Shown here: positions 1 through 19,440 of the stretch, in pieces
How positions within the stretch are numbered: the first letter of the stretch is position 1
Layout: every line of letters starts with the position of its first letter
Source of the DNA: Cacajao melanocephalus
Lineage: Eukaryota > Chordata > Mammalia > Primates > Pitheciidae
Length of the DNA: 64,000 nt
Reading direction: 5' to 3'
NCBI GenBank assembly: GCA_963573385.1
Contig: CAUYLG010034810.1
Span: forward strand, 38,404 to 102,403
The notes under the pieces: generated by a model
Told to the model about the DNA's origin: nothing
The model's database searches: none
The model's input: the letters and a program-made list of their open reading frames with translations, nothing else
Program-made: the position numbers and the translations under genes

Positions 1-299
1 AAGCCTCTTGTGTGTGGGGCGGTGTCCTTGCTGGTGATACTCAGTCCCTCCCATCTCAGACCGAGGCTCCCAGGAGGAGGGAGAAGCAGGGGTTGGGTAG
101 AAGTGGAGGCAAGTAATTGAAAGAGCCAAGCAGTAGCAGGGTCCATGGAAGCGAGCAAGCTCCAAGGGAGGGGACATCCCAATACCTGAGGAGGGAGAGG
201 AGAGGCACAGAAATCGGGGGCAAGCGACTACCCTCCTCTACCACTAACGAGGGAGGGACAGAACCGCTCCTGGGATGCCAGAGAGAGAAAGACAGGGTA

Positions 300-478
300 T
301 CTCAAGCACTTACAGTGTGCAGAGCACTCTGCACATGTCACCTCATTGAATCCTCAGTGATCCCGAGGAATCAATAATGTTACTGCCATTTTACAGATAT
401 GAAGACTGGGGCTTAGAGGAGTAAAGTCACTGTCTGAGGTAACAGCAAGAAAGTAACATTGTCAGAATCTGAACCCAG
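300..478 (-). repeat. MIR SINE fragment
   Basis: On the reverse strand it carries the MIR core. In + orientation one reads 'cattttacagatatgaaga' followed by a decayed form of the usual 'gaggttaagtaacttgcc' segment. Confidence 0.7.
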
Positions 479-779
479 TTCTGGCCAGCTTCGGTGGTTC
501 ACAACCGTACCTCCAGCACTTCAGGAGGCTGAGGAGGAAGGATCGGTTGAGGCCAGGAGTTCTATATCCGCCTGGGCAATGTAGGAAGACCCTGTCTCTA
601 TCAAAAAATGCAAAAATTAGCTGGGCATGGTGGCAGGCGCCTATAGTCTGAGCTACTTGGGAGGCTGAGGTGGGAGGATTGCTTGAGCCCAGGAATTTAA
701 GATTACAACGAGCTGTGATTGCACCACTGGACTCCAGCCTGGGCAACAGAGCAAGACCCTGTCTAAAAAAAGAAAAAAT
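479..779 (+). repeat. Alu, old, diverged
   Basis: Two-armed Alu with a degraded head ('cttcggtggttcacaac') and an A-rich tail at 762-779. It sits directly behind a MIR fragment. Confidence 0.85.
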
Positions 780-1444
780 TGAACCCAGTGCTGTGTGACT
801 CAGGAACGCAGGCCTTCTCTGGAAGCCTCCCAATTGGAAGCCTCTCAATGAAGTGGGTGAAGGTGGCCCCTCCCCAGCCCCCTCAGAGGCCCAGCCACCC
901 TACCCCCGCCCCCCACCCCCCATCTTGTTGCCTCTTTGGTCCCAAACGGTTTGGAAAATCCTGACGGGAGCAGATGGTGGGACAGATGGAGGGAAAAGCA
1001 TTTCGGGGCTGAATTACACAAACAAACATTGAAAAAGTGATTAAAACCCCAAGCCACCCCTTTCCAAAAGGCCCTGCCCACCCTAGCCTAGAGCACAGTG
1101 GGCTCTGAGGTGGGGGCCTGGGGGTCTCCAAATACCCCACATCTCAGCCCCAGCATCCATCTTCTGCCCGGCCCCCTCTCTGCCAGGGACCACCCCCGGA
1201 CCAGAGCCTAGGGTGGCAGAGCTGCCAGGAGCACAGCCCGGGAGGGGGAGGGGGTGGGCCTGGCTGTTCCCAAGGGAGCTGGGCCCTGAGGAACAGCATG
1301 CAGGGGCGGGGGGTGGGAAAGTCCTGGGAGCTGGAACTGCAGACCCAAAGTCAGGGATGGGGTGTGAGGTGCTGGCGGCCCTCAAGTAAAGTCACTTTAT
1401 ATGTGGGGCCCAGGTCGCACAGCAGCCTTACCCACCCCACAGTG

Positions 1445-1617
1445 GAGCAGGACAAGGCCCTTGACCTCTGGAAGCCTTGGTTGGTTCCCTGGTCTGTAAA
1501 TGGAAACAATAATAATAGCACTGGAAGGGCCGCTGTGAGGATTAAGAGGGAGGACGCCTGCGAGGTGCCTGGCATTGCGCCCGTGCCCAGTCAGTGCCCA
1601 GCTAATGTTGGCTGAAG
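1445..1617 (+). repeat. MIR SINE fragment
   Basis: Order matches MIR: 'ccctggtctgtaaatgg', an 'aataataatag' stretch, 'gaggattaag', then the 'gtgcctggc' 3' motif. Confidence 0.65.
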
Positions 1618-2269
1618 TACTCCAGGGTCCCCAAGTGGCTCCTAGGGAATCCTGGTGTTGGGAGATCAGGAAGGCTGGGGCTGCTTGAGATGGTCCTTCT
1701 CCAAACAGAAGTTTGGGCTTGAAGATCCTGCTGGCAGAGTCCCTGAGACTGCTGAGCTCTGCGAGATGGGGATGGCTCCGTCCCCAAGAAGAGCCCTGAC
1801 TCTGGGGTTAAAGCACTGAGCTCCATGCCAACCCCAGTGCGGGGGACCCAAAAGATAAAGAAAGTGCTGCATCTTAGCTGGTTCCTCAATATGAGTACAG
1901 ATTTCCTGGGGTGACAGAGCCAGGTTCAAATCCTGGGATGGCCTTTTTCCTTTTGGGGGAAAGTTGGCAGAAACAACCCCTCTGGTCCATTTTCTGTAAA
2001 ACCTGCCTTTCCAGCCACTTCCTGGACTTGCTGCTAGAAGCCCGCAGACACCCTGACAATGGTCACTTCATCACCTTCTCCCGCAGCCTGTCCTGCCCTT
2101 GGGCCCCCTCCATCTACCAAAGGAGGCCAAGGTCCCACCCCATCTCGGATCCCTCCCTCCGTCCTCCTCACTCCTACACCTGCTTTCTTCCCATGTCCAG
2201 CCCATTGTAGCAGAGGAGGTCTCAGACCTGCCCTCTTCTCTCCAGTGCCACTCACCTCCTGGTCACATC

Positions 2270-2460
2270 TGCCCAGCATTATGGCTCTGGGCTTCCCAAA
2301 GCTCCCCTGCTCTGATCAGTTTCTCTAAATCTGATTACCTTCCTCCCTGCTTAATAACCTCCCATGACTCCCCCGCTGTCTACCAGAGGCTCTCTGAGAC
2401 ATGCCCGAATCCTCACCTTCCACCCCAGCTCTTCTCCCTCCACCTTCCTTTCCCCTAATA
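2270..2460 (+). repeat. Probable L2 LINE fragment
   Basis: 'tctgatcagtttctctaaa' followed by 'cctgcttaataacctcccatg' resembles the L2 3' region. The match is weak and the ends are uncertain. Confidence 0.4.
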
Positions 2461-2989
2461 ACATTCCACCAGCCCAGCAGCCCCTGCCCGAGATGACCAG
2501 GCTCTTCCCCACACCAGATGAAGGAGCTCCCTGACCCTCTCCCAGCCCTAATCTCTCCGTATAAGATATGGCCGTGGTGGGATGGGTGAAGTAATGCCAG
2601 CAGCTGGGATCACATCCAAGCCACCCTTGCCCAGCACAGTAATCGCCTTTCCCTTTGCCGGTAAAAGCAACTCTTAGCTGGAAAGGCCTCAGGAGTTGAC
2701 CAGAAAGGGACAGTGAGTTCCCTGAGGTCACCCAGCCAGGGCCGCCCTGTTGTCCCACCCCCTCACTCAGAAGTGACCCCTTCACAGCGTCTGTAATCAA
2801 AACACTGAGATCTTTCTTCCACAATTCCATTGCTGGGGAGCTCAATCCTGCTACTCCTCTTGGTCTATCTTGGACGAGACCATTTGAAAATCATTCCTGG
2901 GGTCATGGCAAAGAGACCAGTCACTTCTTTGAAAAGGAATGGAGGGCAGGAAACTGAGTCTTCACTTGTAACTTGTCTGAATGTATTAA

Positions 2990-3479
<490 letters not shown>

Positions 3480-3509
3480 CAAAATTAAGATTTTAAAAGA
3501 AACTTCCTG

Positions 3510-3757
3510 GTGGGCATGGTGGCTCACGACTGTAATCCCAGCACTTGGGGAGGCCAAGGCAGGAGGATTGCTGGAGGGCAGAGTTGGAGACCAGCTTGGG
3601 CAACATGGTGAGACTCCATCTCTATAAAAACAATTTTTTTTAATTAGCTGGGTGTGTAATCAGGAGGCTGAGTCAGGAGGATCGTTGAGCCTGGGAAGAG
3701 AAGGCTTCAGTGAGTAAGACCCTGTCTCTAAATAAATAAGTGAAATAAAAATTTAAA
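3510..3757 (+). repeat. Alu with internal deletion
   Basis: Head 'tgggcatggtggctcac'. The second-arm junction is shortened near 3650 ('gctgggtgtgtaatcagg'). The tail is AAATA-rich. Confidence 0.85.
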
Positions 3758-4629
3758 AGTGCCCCGTAAACAGGGATCTGCCTCCCAGAAGCCTTCTGGT
3801 GGCCCAGCTCTGCTGAGTTGTCCAGGCTGAACACTGCATCCAGTGCCCATAGACCGGGGGGGTTCTCCTCCCAGCCTGCTCCTCACAACCCAGAAAAGTG
3901 GTTGGAATTCCCAGCCACCTCAGTGATGTGGCTCTGGGGGCTGAGGGACTGTGCATGCAGCTGAGCCCTGGGACATGGAGGGCAGCAGACCCCGCCCCAT
4001 CATGGGCCAGCTGAGCCCTCCCAGAGCCTTGGTTCTTTTGTGAAATGCCTCCCTTGCAAGAGCTGCTGTAGGGAACCTACAAGACACTGTGGAGGGTAGT
4101 GCACGTGGAGGAGGCTGCTCCGTGACACTTCAGGGCTCTGGGCTACACACTCGCACAGCCTTGCTGGCAGGTGCCCTAATGGAAGGAAAGGTCACACCCC
4201 AGGTCTAGACTGCCACTGGCACCCCAGTTCCCTCCACGAGATTATGCATGGGGTTAGAGCCAGAGGCAAGCTAGAACCCAGCTCTGTCCCTGGGCTCTTT
4301 CCAGTGGGCCAGGCTTCCTTAGAGGAGTGAGGAGACTTCCCAAAGGATCCAGGATTACCCAAAGTTCCAGAATCCCACCCTGGAGGCCAAGGTTGCCCTA
4401 TCCCAGGAGCCCTGTGCTCCCAATTTGTCTCCCTCCCTGGGAAGACCAGGCCAGCTCTCATTCCTGGCACCTCAGGATCTCCTGGAGGCTGAGGATTGCC
4501 TCGTTGTTTCCATAGTAACAGTGAACATCGGGGCCTCTTGAATCAGTGCAGGGAGACTGCACTGGTACCTGCAAGTATGCATTTGCCCCAGGAATCCCTG
4601 GGATGGGGCAGCCTTTGGTACCTGCGCAC

Positions 4630-4700
4630 AAACATGTGCACACCTTCACACACACGCACACCCTTTCCTCCTCCCAAACACACATGCACACCCTAAAATG
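4630..4700. repeat. Imperfect CA-rich simple repeat
   Basis: Interrupted CA dinucleotides ('cacacacgcacaccc', 'cacacatgcacacc'). Confidence 0.7.
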
Positions 4701-4867
4701 CAGGCATAGGCACGGTGCTCCAAGCCCTGGCCCGCTGACCCAGAAGTGGGTCAGAACGTCATCCTGCCCGACATAACCCACTCCCACAGCCACCCTGGCC
4801 CACTCAGATGCAGAGAACATCTTGGGGAAATGAGGGACTTGTGCTTGATGGTATTACCCACTGCAAC

Positions 4868-5072
4868 ATTTATAGATACTCAGCATGTGCCAGGTCCTGC
4901 GCTTTCCTCTTCACATGTAATATCTCCTGTGTTCCCCACAACACCACTCTGGGATGGATGCCAGAAGGGGGAACAGGCTCAGAGAGGCAGAGTGATTTGC
5001 AAGAGGTCACACTGTGGTGGGCGGGGATGTGGGACTGAGCCAATGTGTGAGCCCACACTGTTTGGCTTCAAG
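4868..5072 (-). repeat. MIR SINE fragment
   Basis: In + orientation: 'catgtgccaggtcctgcgc', 'acatgtaatatctcctgtg', 'ggctcagagaggcagagtg', 'gaggtcacac'. These are the reverse complement of MIR landmarks. Confidence 0.7.
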
Positions 5073-5699
5073 CCTTGGACTCTTGCCTTCCTCACCAGAC
5101 CCCTGGATGCCAGACCCACAAGCGCTCAGCCCAGGACCCACAAACACAGATGGGTGTGTCTGGTAGCAGGTGGGATGAGAGCCAACTAGAATGCCAGGAT
5201 TCCTGTGCTTGTCACCCTGGGCCATCTTATTCTCTCGTCAGCCTCCAGCCGTTCCTGGGTTGGAGGTATGAGGGGAGGTTTAGACAACACAGGGATTTTT
5301 TCTTTCACTTATTTCTTCCCGGTCTGCAGAAAAGGAACTTTGAGCAGCAAGAACAAGACCCACTGAGAATCTTCTGCCTGGGAAGCCACCTGGGTTCCCT
5401 TCCCTTCCAGCAAAGGCAGGAGTCCAGCTGCTGGGGTCTGGCTTCCAACCACCTCTGAGGCCTCTCACGTAGACTTTGTGAAAACGAAGGGGCCTGAGGC
5501 CAGAGGCTGGGCCAGGTGGGTCACCCTGAGTGGAGAGTTGGGTGAGTCAGGTCAGGGGATGTCTTCCAGGAGGGAGTTTTCAGCAAAAGGATGGTCTGGC
5601 AGTGTTGCCAGGAATGTAGCAATGCCCCTCACTAGAAGCATCCCAGGTTGGCAGGCACTGGATATACCCTGGTGAGGAAATTCAAGACAAGCAATGGCC

Positions 5700-5960
5700 G
5701 AGCCCCTGAGACATCCTCATCATCATCTTTGTAACTACCACTGATTGGACACCCTTTGTGTCAGGCACTTTAAGATATGATACAACTGCCACTACTGCTA
5801 ATCAAAATGGCAGCTGCTAGGAATTCAGTACTTGTGTAGTTGATCTTCATTGACTCCTCACAGAACCCTGTGAGGCAGGCACTATTGTTAGCCCCATTTA
5901 TAGATGGGGAAACTGAGGCTCAGAGAGGTTCAGAGACACGTTTACAGGCAGGGGCAGCAA
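5700..5960 (-). repeat. MIR SINE fragment(s)
   Basis: 'gtgaggcaggcactattgt' and 'gaaactgaggctcagagag' are strong MIR reverse-strand landmarks. The first half is disordered and may be a second copy. Confidence 0.75.
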
Positions 5961-6479
5961 GATGCAGGCTCTACCTGGCTGCTGCGTCTGTGGTCCACTC
6001 ACCTGGGAATTGGCCTCCTGGGAGCTCAGCATCAGGCAGGGCAGCCTCTCCCAGCCGGGGTCTCCTCCCGGACCGTTCCTGCACTGGGGCAACGCACGCT
6101 TCACAGTGGCTGAGATGGTGCCCTCTGCTGGCTGTGCCCAGACTGTGCAGAGCCATGAGGGAGGCCCTCGGTGGACCTGGGTCGTGGGAGGTGACGGGCC
6201 CTGGAACCTCAGGGTCAGACCTCCACTGTGCATGGCCCCGTTCGCCAGTGAGAACAGATGCCAAGGTCACTCCGGCAGTCAGGGGCTGAGCTGAGGAGTG
6301 AATGTAAAGGCGATCTTCACTCCTAGGATTTTGTCCTTCTAACCCTCCCTCATCTTCCCCCAGGCTGCCTCCACCTCCTCCACCGCCCTCCACTCTGGGG
6401 CCCTCTGTTCTTGAGGGATCTGGGTGACTGGTGTGCAGCTGAGAATCTGTCTCCAAAGGCAAAGCCAGGGTCTAGGGTT

Positions 6480-6565
6480 TGAGGCCTGGAGCTGCCACTG
6501 ACTGGCTTTGTGACACTGGGTGAGATTCTCAACCTCTCTAAGTCCTATTGGATGGGAGCCTTCTT
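6480..6565 (+). repeat. MIR SINE fragment
   Basis: 'ctgccactgactggctttg' then 'gtgacactgggtgag' then 'caacctctctaag'. Confidence 0.7.
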
Positions 6566-6624
6566 ATGTAGACTCTGAAGAACTGAAGAGATTTGAGGAG
6601 GTCTCCTTTACCTGATTTTCTAAT

Positions 6625-6705
6625 CTGTTGCTCCTCCTCCTCCCCCTCCTCTTCCTCCTCCTCTTTCCTCTTTCTTTCTCTCTTCCTCCTTTTCTCCACC
6701 CCCGA
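6625..6705. repeat. Polypyrimidine CTC/CTT tract
   Basis: About 80 bases of almost pure C and T on the + strand. The open frame across it (Ser-rich) is a product of the tract and not a gene. Confidence 0.8.
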
Positions 6706-6879
6706 CCAGAGGAGGCATTTGAGGCTCAGAAAGCTGGCTTACCTGGCCCTGTGTAACACAGCCAGGGGTTTCTGGCTTCAGAATCTGGACTTTGGAGCTG
6801 ACCTCTGCCCTGCTTCCTTTTCATCTCCTCCTATGTGTCTCATCCATCAGCTCCTCCTACAAAAATCGACTTCTATCTC

Positions 6880-7470
6880 TGTCCCTGCCACTACCTGGGC
6901 CAACACCCCATCCTTTCTGGCCATGAGACCGCAGCACCCTCCTTGCCTCCTCACAGGGCACCTGGCCCCCACTCCTGTTCTCTGCCGTCCAGCTGCACAC
7001 TGGAGCAGGCAAAGTGAGCCTATTAAAATGCAAATCACATCCCATCTCACCTCTCTCAAAGCTTCGCATCGTGAGCGCGATCAACGTAACCTCCCTTCCA
7101 GGCCTGGAGGCTGTGTGCTCTCCAATCCCACCTGCTCCTCACTGCCTCCTTCTTGCTCCTAAAGCCCCAGGCTCACTGGCTTCTGTTTCCCAAACACGCC
7201 AAGCTTGTTCCTGCCCCAGTGCCTTGGCACTTCCTGTCCTGGGCTGGAGCTCCCTGTGCCGTGTGCCGCTGCCCCCTTTGCCTTCAGGTGTCAGTTCAGA
7301 TGACTCCCCCTCAGCCCACACCACGGAATGTCACCCCACGCAGCCACTCTCCACCACAGTTCTTCATTTTTTTCAGGGCCACTCTTGGTCTCAGGGACCC
7401 TGTTGTTTTGTTCACGGCTGTGATGCAGCTGGCACTTAGTAGGTGCTCAATAAGTGTTGGTTGAATAAAT
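6880..7470 (+). repeat. L2 LINE 3' end
   Basis: 'ccttcaggtgtcagttcag' and the terminal 'cacttagtaggtgctcaat' plus 'gttggttgaataaat' are typical L2 3'-end landmarks, in the right order. Confidence 0.65.
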
Positions 7471-7539
7471 AAAGCCCCTCCTAGCCCCAGCTTCTCTTGC
7501 AAGCTCAGAACAATCTTTCTAATCTAGTTCTGTTTCCTG

Positions 7540-8108
<569 letters not shown>

Positions 8109-8240
8109 CCTCTATATTTTAAGATCACCTTTCTCCTCTTCCCCCACCATAAGAACTCTTTAAGGACTAGGACCAGTCTGGTTCATCACTATGTCCTCAG
8201 CACCACCAGCACTCAGGAAACATTACACTAGCCTGGCTTC
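8109..8240 (+). repeat. L2 LINE fragment, part 2
   Basis: 'ggactaggaccagtctggt', 'cactatgtcctcagcacca' and a decayed '...ggaaacatt' end match the L2 3' terminus that continues the part at 7540-7806. Confidence 0.55.
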
Positions 8241-8269
8241 ATCACTGCCACGATGGGGATTTTAAGGAT

Positions 8270-8430
8270 TAGAGAGGCTAGACCAGTGTCTCCCAGCTGT
8301 ATGACCCATGGCAAGCTCCTTTTCAAGTCTCAGTTTCCTCATCTGTAAAATGGGTATAATTCCAACTCCTCTGAGAATTCAAAGAGGCTTCCCTTATGTA
8401 CAGAATGTGTCAGCATGGGAGAAGTGTTGG
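8270..8430 (+). repeat. MIR SINE fragment
   Basis: 'ctcagtttcctcatctgta' followed by 'aaatgggtataat' is an almost perfect MIR core. Confidence 0.85.
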
Positions 8431-8629
8431 GTGAATGGCAGGTCCCTAGTCTTGGCCCTGGGCTTAGCAACTGCCTCTGTGAGCAACAAGTCTCCCTAAG
8501 CCCTTCCGGGAAGAAGACTGATGTCCTCTGGTGAGCCCTGAACCCTGGATCCTTGTCCTCAGAGGTCCTTAGAGGTGAGAAGAGGTGGTAGGCAGACTGG
8601 AACAAGCCCTCAACTTGCAGCCTTATAAT

Positions 8630-8745
8630 TTAATTTGAGACATGTCTCTATAGTTCACTGGCTGTGTAACACAGGGCAAGTCCCCTTACCCCTCCGATCC
8701 TCAGCTTCCTGATGTGAAATGGTACCTAATGACACGTACCAGCCT
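8630..8745 (+). repeat. MIR SINE fragment
   Basis: 'cactggctgtgtaacacag' then 'ggcaagtccccttac' then 'gatcctcagcttcctga'. Confidence 0.75.
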
Positions 8746-8768
8746 AAGATTCAAAATAACATGGATAA

Positions 8769-9082
8769 AGGCCAGGCGTGGTGGCTCACGCCTGTAATCC
8801 CAGCACTTTGGGAGGCCGAGGTGGATGGATTACCTGAGATCAGGAGTTCAAGATGAAACTCCTGATCTCAATGTGGCAAAACCCCATCTCTATGAAAAAT
8901 ACAAAAATTAGCCGGGCAGGGTGGTGGGCATCTATAGTCCCAGCTACTCGGGAGGCTGAGGCAGGACAGTGACTTGAACCCAGGAACTAGAGGTTGCGGT
9001 GAGCAGAGATGGTGCCACTGAACTCCAGAATGGGTGACAGAGCGAGACTGTGTCTCAAAAATAAATAATAAAATAAATAATA
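8769..9082 (+). repeat. Alu with AAATAAT-rich tail
   Basis: Head 'ggccaggcgtggtggctcac'. Around 8846-8870 there is a short inverted duplication of 'aactcctgatctca' against 'gagatcaggagtt' inside the left arm. Confidence 0.95.
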
Positions 9083-9499
9083 ACATGGATAAAGTAGGTG
9101 CTCAATTATTATATCCCCAAACAATGCCAGACCTCCTGATTCTTCCTGTGATTTGCAGGGCAGATGCCGTGGGCATGTTTAGGGACCACCATTGACTGGG
9201 GCCATGACCATTCTACGCTATGAAAAGGAACCTTCTATTCTAAATGGGTGCCTGGGACTGGCTTGGGTACCGCAGCCTGTTAGGTACTGAGATTCTGGAC
9301 GGCTCTGGACACACAGGAGGATCCAAATGCTGGTGACCCCATTAGGTGTCAACATGTAAGTGACCAACCAGCCGTCGAGGGGGTGTCTGTGGAATCCTCC
9401 AAATGAAGCCCATTGAGTGCAGCTTGGGAGGATAGAGGCCCACCCTTAGTCCCTACCCAGGTCCTAATTTATGGGTTTATTTTTTTAACTCCTGTTTTT

Positions 9500-9560
9500 C
9501 CAGAATATTGCACAGGGCCTGGTCCATAACAGGTGCTCAATAAATATATGATAGAAGAAT
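9500..9560 (+). repeat. L2 or MIR 3'-terminal scrap
   Basis: 'gggcctggtccataacagg' then 'tgctcaataaatat' is the shared terminal motif of L2 and MIR. It is too short to choose between them. Confidence 0.5.
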
Positions 9561-9606
9561 GATCTTTTTCCATACAGTCAACAATCATCTAATGATTCTG
9601 CCAGCA

Positions 9607-9650
9607 GGAAAGAAAGAAAAAAGAAAGAAAGAAAGAAAGAAAGAAAAAAC
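9607..9650. repeat. (GAAA)n microsatellite
   Basis: About ten GAAA units with A-run interruptions. Confidence 0.9.
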
Positions 9651-9719
9651 CAATCATTTAATGAACACCTACTGCATCGTAAGCCTTGTGCTAAGGGATG
9701 GGGTACATAAAGTGGCTGG

Positions 9720-10157
<438 letters not shown>

Positions 10158-10627
10158 TGAGGCTCACGCACCCCATGCATCATGAATCCTGGAAAGGCTG
10201 CACCCCTACAGCCACAACTCTCCAAATCCTCGCAGTCCTCCAAGCCCCCTCCTTCAGCCGCCTTCTCCCTCAAGCCCTCAGGCACTGCCATCTCCTCCCT
10301 CCCAATGCCCTACATCTACCTGGGTTTTACCCAAAGAGGCCAGAAGGTGGCGCCGAGGCTCCCCTTTCCCCAGCGCTGGACTAGAGGCCAAGATCCCACC
10401 AGGACCCTCCCTCCTTTCTTCCCTGCAGGGATGGGAGAAGATTCTGTGTCCTCTAACTGAACCCTCTCGTTCCTGCTGGCTCCTGCGATGGAGGCCTGAA
10501 GAGGCTCCAGTTGCTCCTGCGGGACTCCTGGTTGTCTTCCTGTCTGATGGATAGGGGGTGGAGGGTCCCTAGGGGCTAAGCTGCAGCTGGTGGGGCGGTG
10601 CCGGGTGGGGTGGGGCAGGCAGCAGCT

Positions 10628-10702
10628 GCGGGGAGAGAAAGAAAGAGAAGATAATAAGGAGACAGTAAGAGAAAGAGAGCAAAGAGAAAAGAGAGAGAGG
10701 TG
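10628..10702. repeat. Purine-rich GA/GAAA tract
   Basis: About 75 bases of nearly pure A and G on the + strand. Confidence 0.75.
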
Positions 10703-11444
10703 CTCTGGCTCCGGGGCTCCTCTCCCAAACGGGGCGAGGTCCCAGCTGAAGCTCTCCCAAGACAAGGTATGTGGCAGAGGAAATGATGGGGCTAGGCAGT
10801 GTCACTCTGCTGAGTGAGGCAGGCCTGGGGGCACTGAGGGAATGGGCAAGAAAATTCTGCTGCTCAACAAGAGCCCCTAAGCTCGCTCCCATCTCACCCC
10901 TTCCTTCCAAGGTGGCCAAGGAGGAGTGAGGGGCCAGCGAAGGAGTCCTGGGTGGGCATTAGGAGAGGAAGGTTGTCTATGGCTGCTCTTGACCCGCTGT
11001 GCCAATTTGCACCAAGCTCTTCCCATCGCTAGACCCCATTTCCTTAATATAAAACCAGGGGGGTGGAGAGGAAGACCCTGAAGACGTTCTGTGGCAGACC
11101 TTTGCAAGGTGTCCCCTTTCCAAAGAAAATTAGCCCTTCCAGGGCTTCTGGAAAACCTTTACGACCTAAAGGAATGCCCTGCGAATGGAATTTCAGCTAG
11201 TTGTGGGAGGGGGCTCAGGGGCTCTTGTTGAGGCAGAAGGCCCTGAGCCCTGGTCCCTGCCTCTCTCCTCCACCTTGTTTCTCTGGCTGGGATGAGGGAG
11301 GAGGCTGGAGCCACTCCCCCTCTCAGAGATGCTCTTAGATTGCTGCAGACAGTTTTCTGGCTGGGGCGGAGTTGGCCCGGCCAATTCTAGAATCTCAGGA
11401 ATCTCCGATGGGTGAAGTCACTCTGGGTGGGGAGACGGTTCAGT

Positions 11445-11650
11445 TAAGCACAGCTCTGGGAGTCAGATTAGCCTGTGCTCAAATCCTGGCTCTGCTGTGG
11501 GTCCCTGGATGAGTCAAGTAGCCCGTCCAAGCTGCAGGCTCCTCCTGTGCAAAGTGTGCACAGAGCGTGACCTTACAGGGCTGCCCTGCGAATTAAGCCA
11601 CATAATGCAAAGAAAGCTCAGCACAGTCTCTGCCCGCTGGTAGACTTTCA
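11445..11650 (+). repeat. MIR SINE, nearly full length
   Basis: Runs through 'gcctgtgctcaaatcctgg', 'ctctgctgtgggtccctgg', 'gcgaattaagccacataat' and 'gctcagcacagtctctg', in MIR order. Confidence 0.75.
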
Positions 11651-12274
11651 TTACTGCCCTCACTGTGGGGGTGAAAATGAGGGAAAAGGACTGGCGTGAG
11701 GTCGCAGAGCTGGACCCTCCAGTGAGTCCGAGCAGCCTCTTCCCAGCCCCACTGGAAACACGGAGCCCCAGTGTCCACTTAGCGCTCTCTGCTCACCCAG
11801 CCTGACTGCGACCTCTCCCCTCTGTCCCCATCTGCCCCAGCCGCAAGGCCTCGGGTCTAGCTTGGAGTGAGGGACCCCTAGGCCCAGGGAGGGGAGGCGC
11901 GCTGAGGGGTCGGGTCACAAACGGGCATCTCCGCGGCACTTGCCCTCCCTCGCCCCTGGGAAAGGGCAGAAATCGGCGGCCGAGTCAGGGCTGTGCGCGG
12001 GCGACAGAGGCTGCGAGAGTGACCGCGGCGGGGGCACGGAGAACACCGCTGGATTCCCGCTCGGGGAGAGGGTGGGAGCTGCGAGTCCGCGAAGCCCCTT
12101 CCTCCCCGGCCGCGGACCGAATAGGTAGCGGGGGCGGGAGTGGGGGCGCCCTCCGGTCCTCACCCCGCCCCCGCGCCTCTCCCCGCAGCGGGGGCGCCCC
12201 GCCCCCAGGGCGCCCGACGTGGACGCGGCCGCCGCCACCGCCGCCGCGCGGGAGTCGCTGTCCGCGGAGCCGAC

Positions 12275-12409
12275 ATGCAGGCGGCGCGGGGCGGCGCGGG
12301 GCGGCCGGGGCGGCCGGGCCGAGGGCCGGAGCGGGAGCGCGAGCGGCCACCAGGCGCCAGAGCTGCGTCCCCCTGCGCCGCCCCGGGCCTGCGGGCCGGA
12401 GGAGCCACC
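12275..12409 (+). CDS. FNDC5: Possible FNDC5 N-terminal extension (45 codons, in frame)
   Basis: An ATG at 12275 opens a frame that reaches the main ATG without a stop and adds 45 residues rich in Arg, Gly, Pro and Ala (starts MQAARGGAGR, ends LRAGGAT). The context, gccgacATGc, is moderate. Human annotations include a form starting at the equivalent ATG because the downstream codon is ATA there. In this sequence the downstream ATG is intact and much stronger, so the extension may be little used. The frame stays open up to another ATG at 12140, but GC-rich DNA often leaves frames open by chance. Confidence 0.45.
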
Positions 12410-18698
<6,289 letters not shown>

Positions 18699-19434
18699 AA
18701 ACCTTTTCAGTGCTTGCCCTGAGCAGCTAAGAAGACAGACAGTAGAGAATGTGAGAGGATCTCATGGTTTTGACGATGACTATCCAACAACATCTGGCCC
18801 TCTCTACATCTCCTCTTCCCTCCATCTCCTTGTACCCTCTGGCTTACTGTCCTCTCTCTGGCGCACTTTCCTGAAGCCTCTTATTAACCCCCATCTCCAG
18901 AAGCATCTCAACAATGTCAGTGGCCGAGGCTGCACTCAGAGGGATGACTGCTGGGGGTAGACTGGGTGCCAGGCGCCATGGGCCCAGGACCCAGTCTTGG
19001 CCATTCAGTTGAGGGAGGCTGAAGGCTGGGTTTGAAAAGGCAGAAAGATAAGACATCCAGGCAGGGCTTCTCTTTTCTTTCCACAAGGGACAAGAGCCTG
19101 CTTATTTAGGCTGCAGCCCTGCTGCTCCTCCCTTCCTTCTTCTGTCCTCTGTTTCCAGCCTTGCAAGAAGTCTATTCAATTAGTCCTGGCCACTTCTCTC
19201 ATTTTTTTCCTCCTGTTTCCAAACAAGCCCTCAGTGAACATCACTGAAGCGTGACTGCCTGTCTGCAGGGAGAAGGATTCCATTTTTCTTCTCAGCTGGT
19301 CCCCAGGCCCATGGGCACAGGGAGAAGGATAACTGCAGCAGAGGGGAGGAGGCACAGCTAGCTGTACAGTTCTCTCTTCTCCTTGCCCTAGTCAGATGAA
19401 GGAGGCTGAACTACAAACCCAAATTCTGCAAAAA

Positions 19435-19440
19435 AATAAA
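19435..19440 (+). terminator. FNDC5: Alternative FNDC5 poly(A) signal AATAAA
   Basis: AATAAA in 'caaaaaaataaaaataagcc'. It may be an early cleavage site. Confidence 0.35.

Noticed and set aside
2351..2845. 164-codon open frame on the - strand
   Set aside because: No domain, no splice context, and it partly overlaps an L2-like fragment.
6593..7162. 189-codon open frame starting in a CTC-rich tract
   Set aside because: It is the translation of a polypyrimidine tract followed by an L2 relic.
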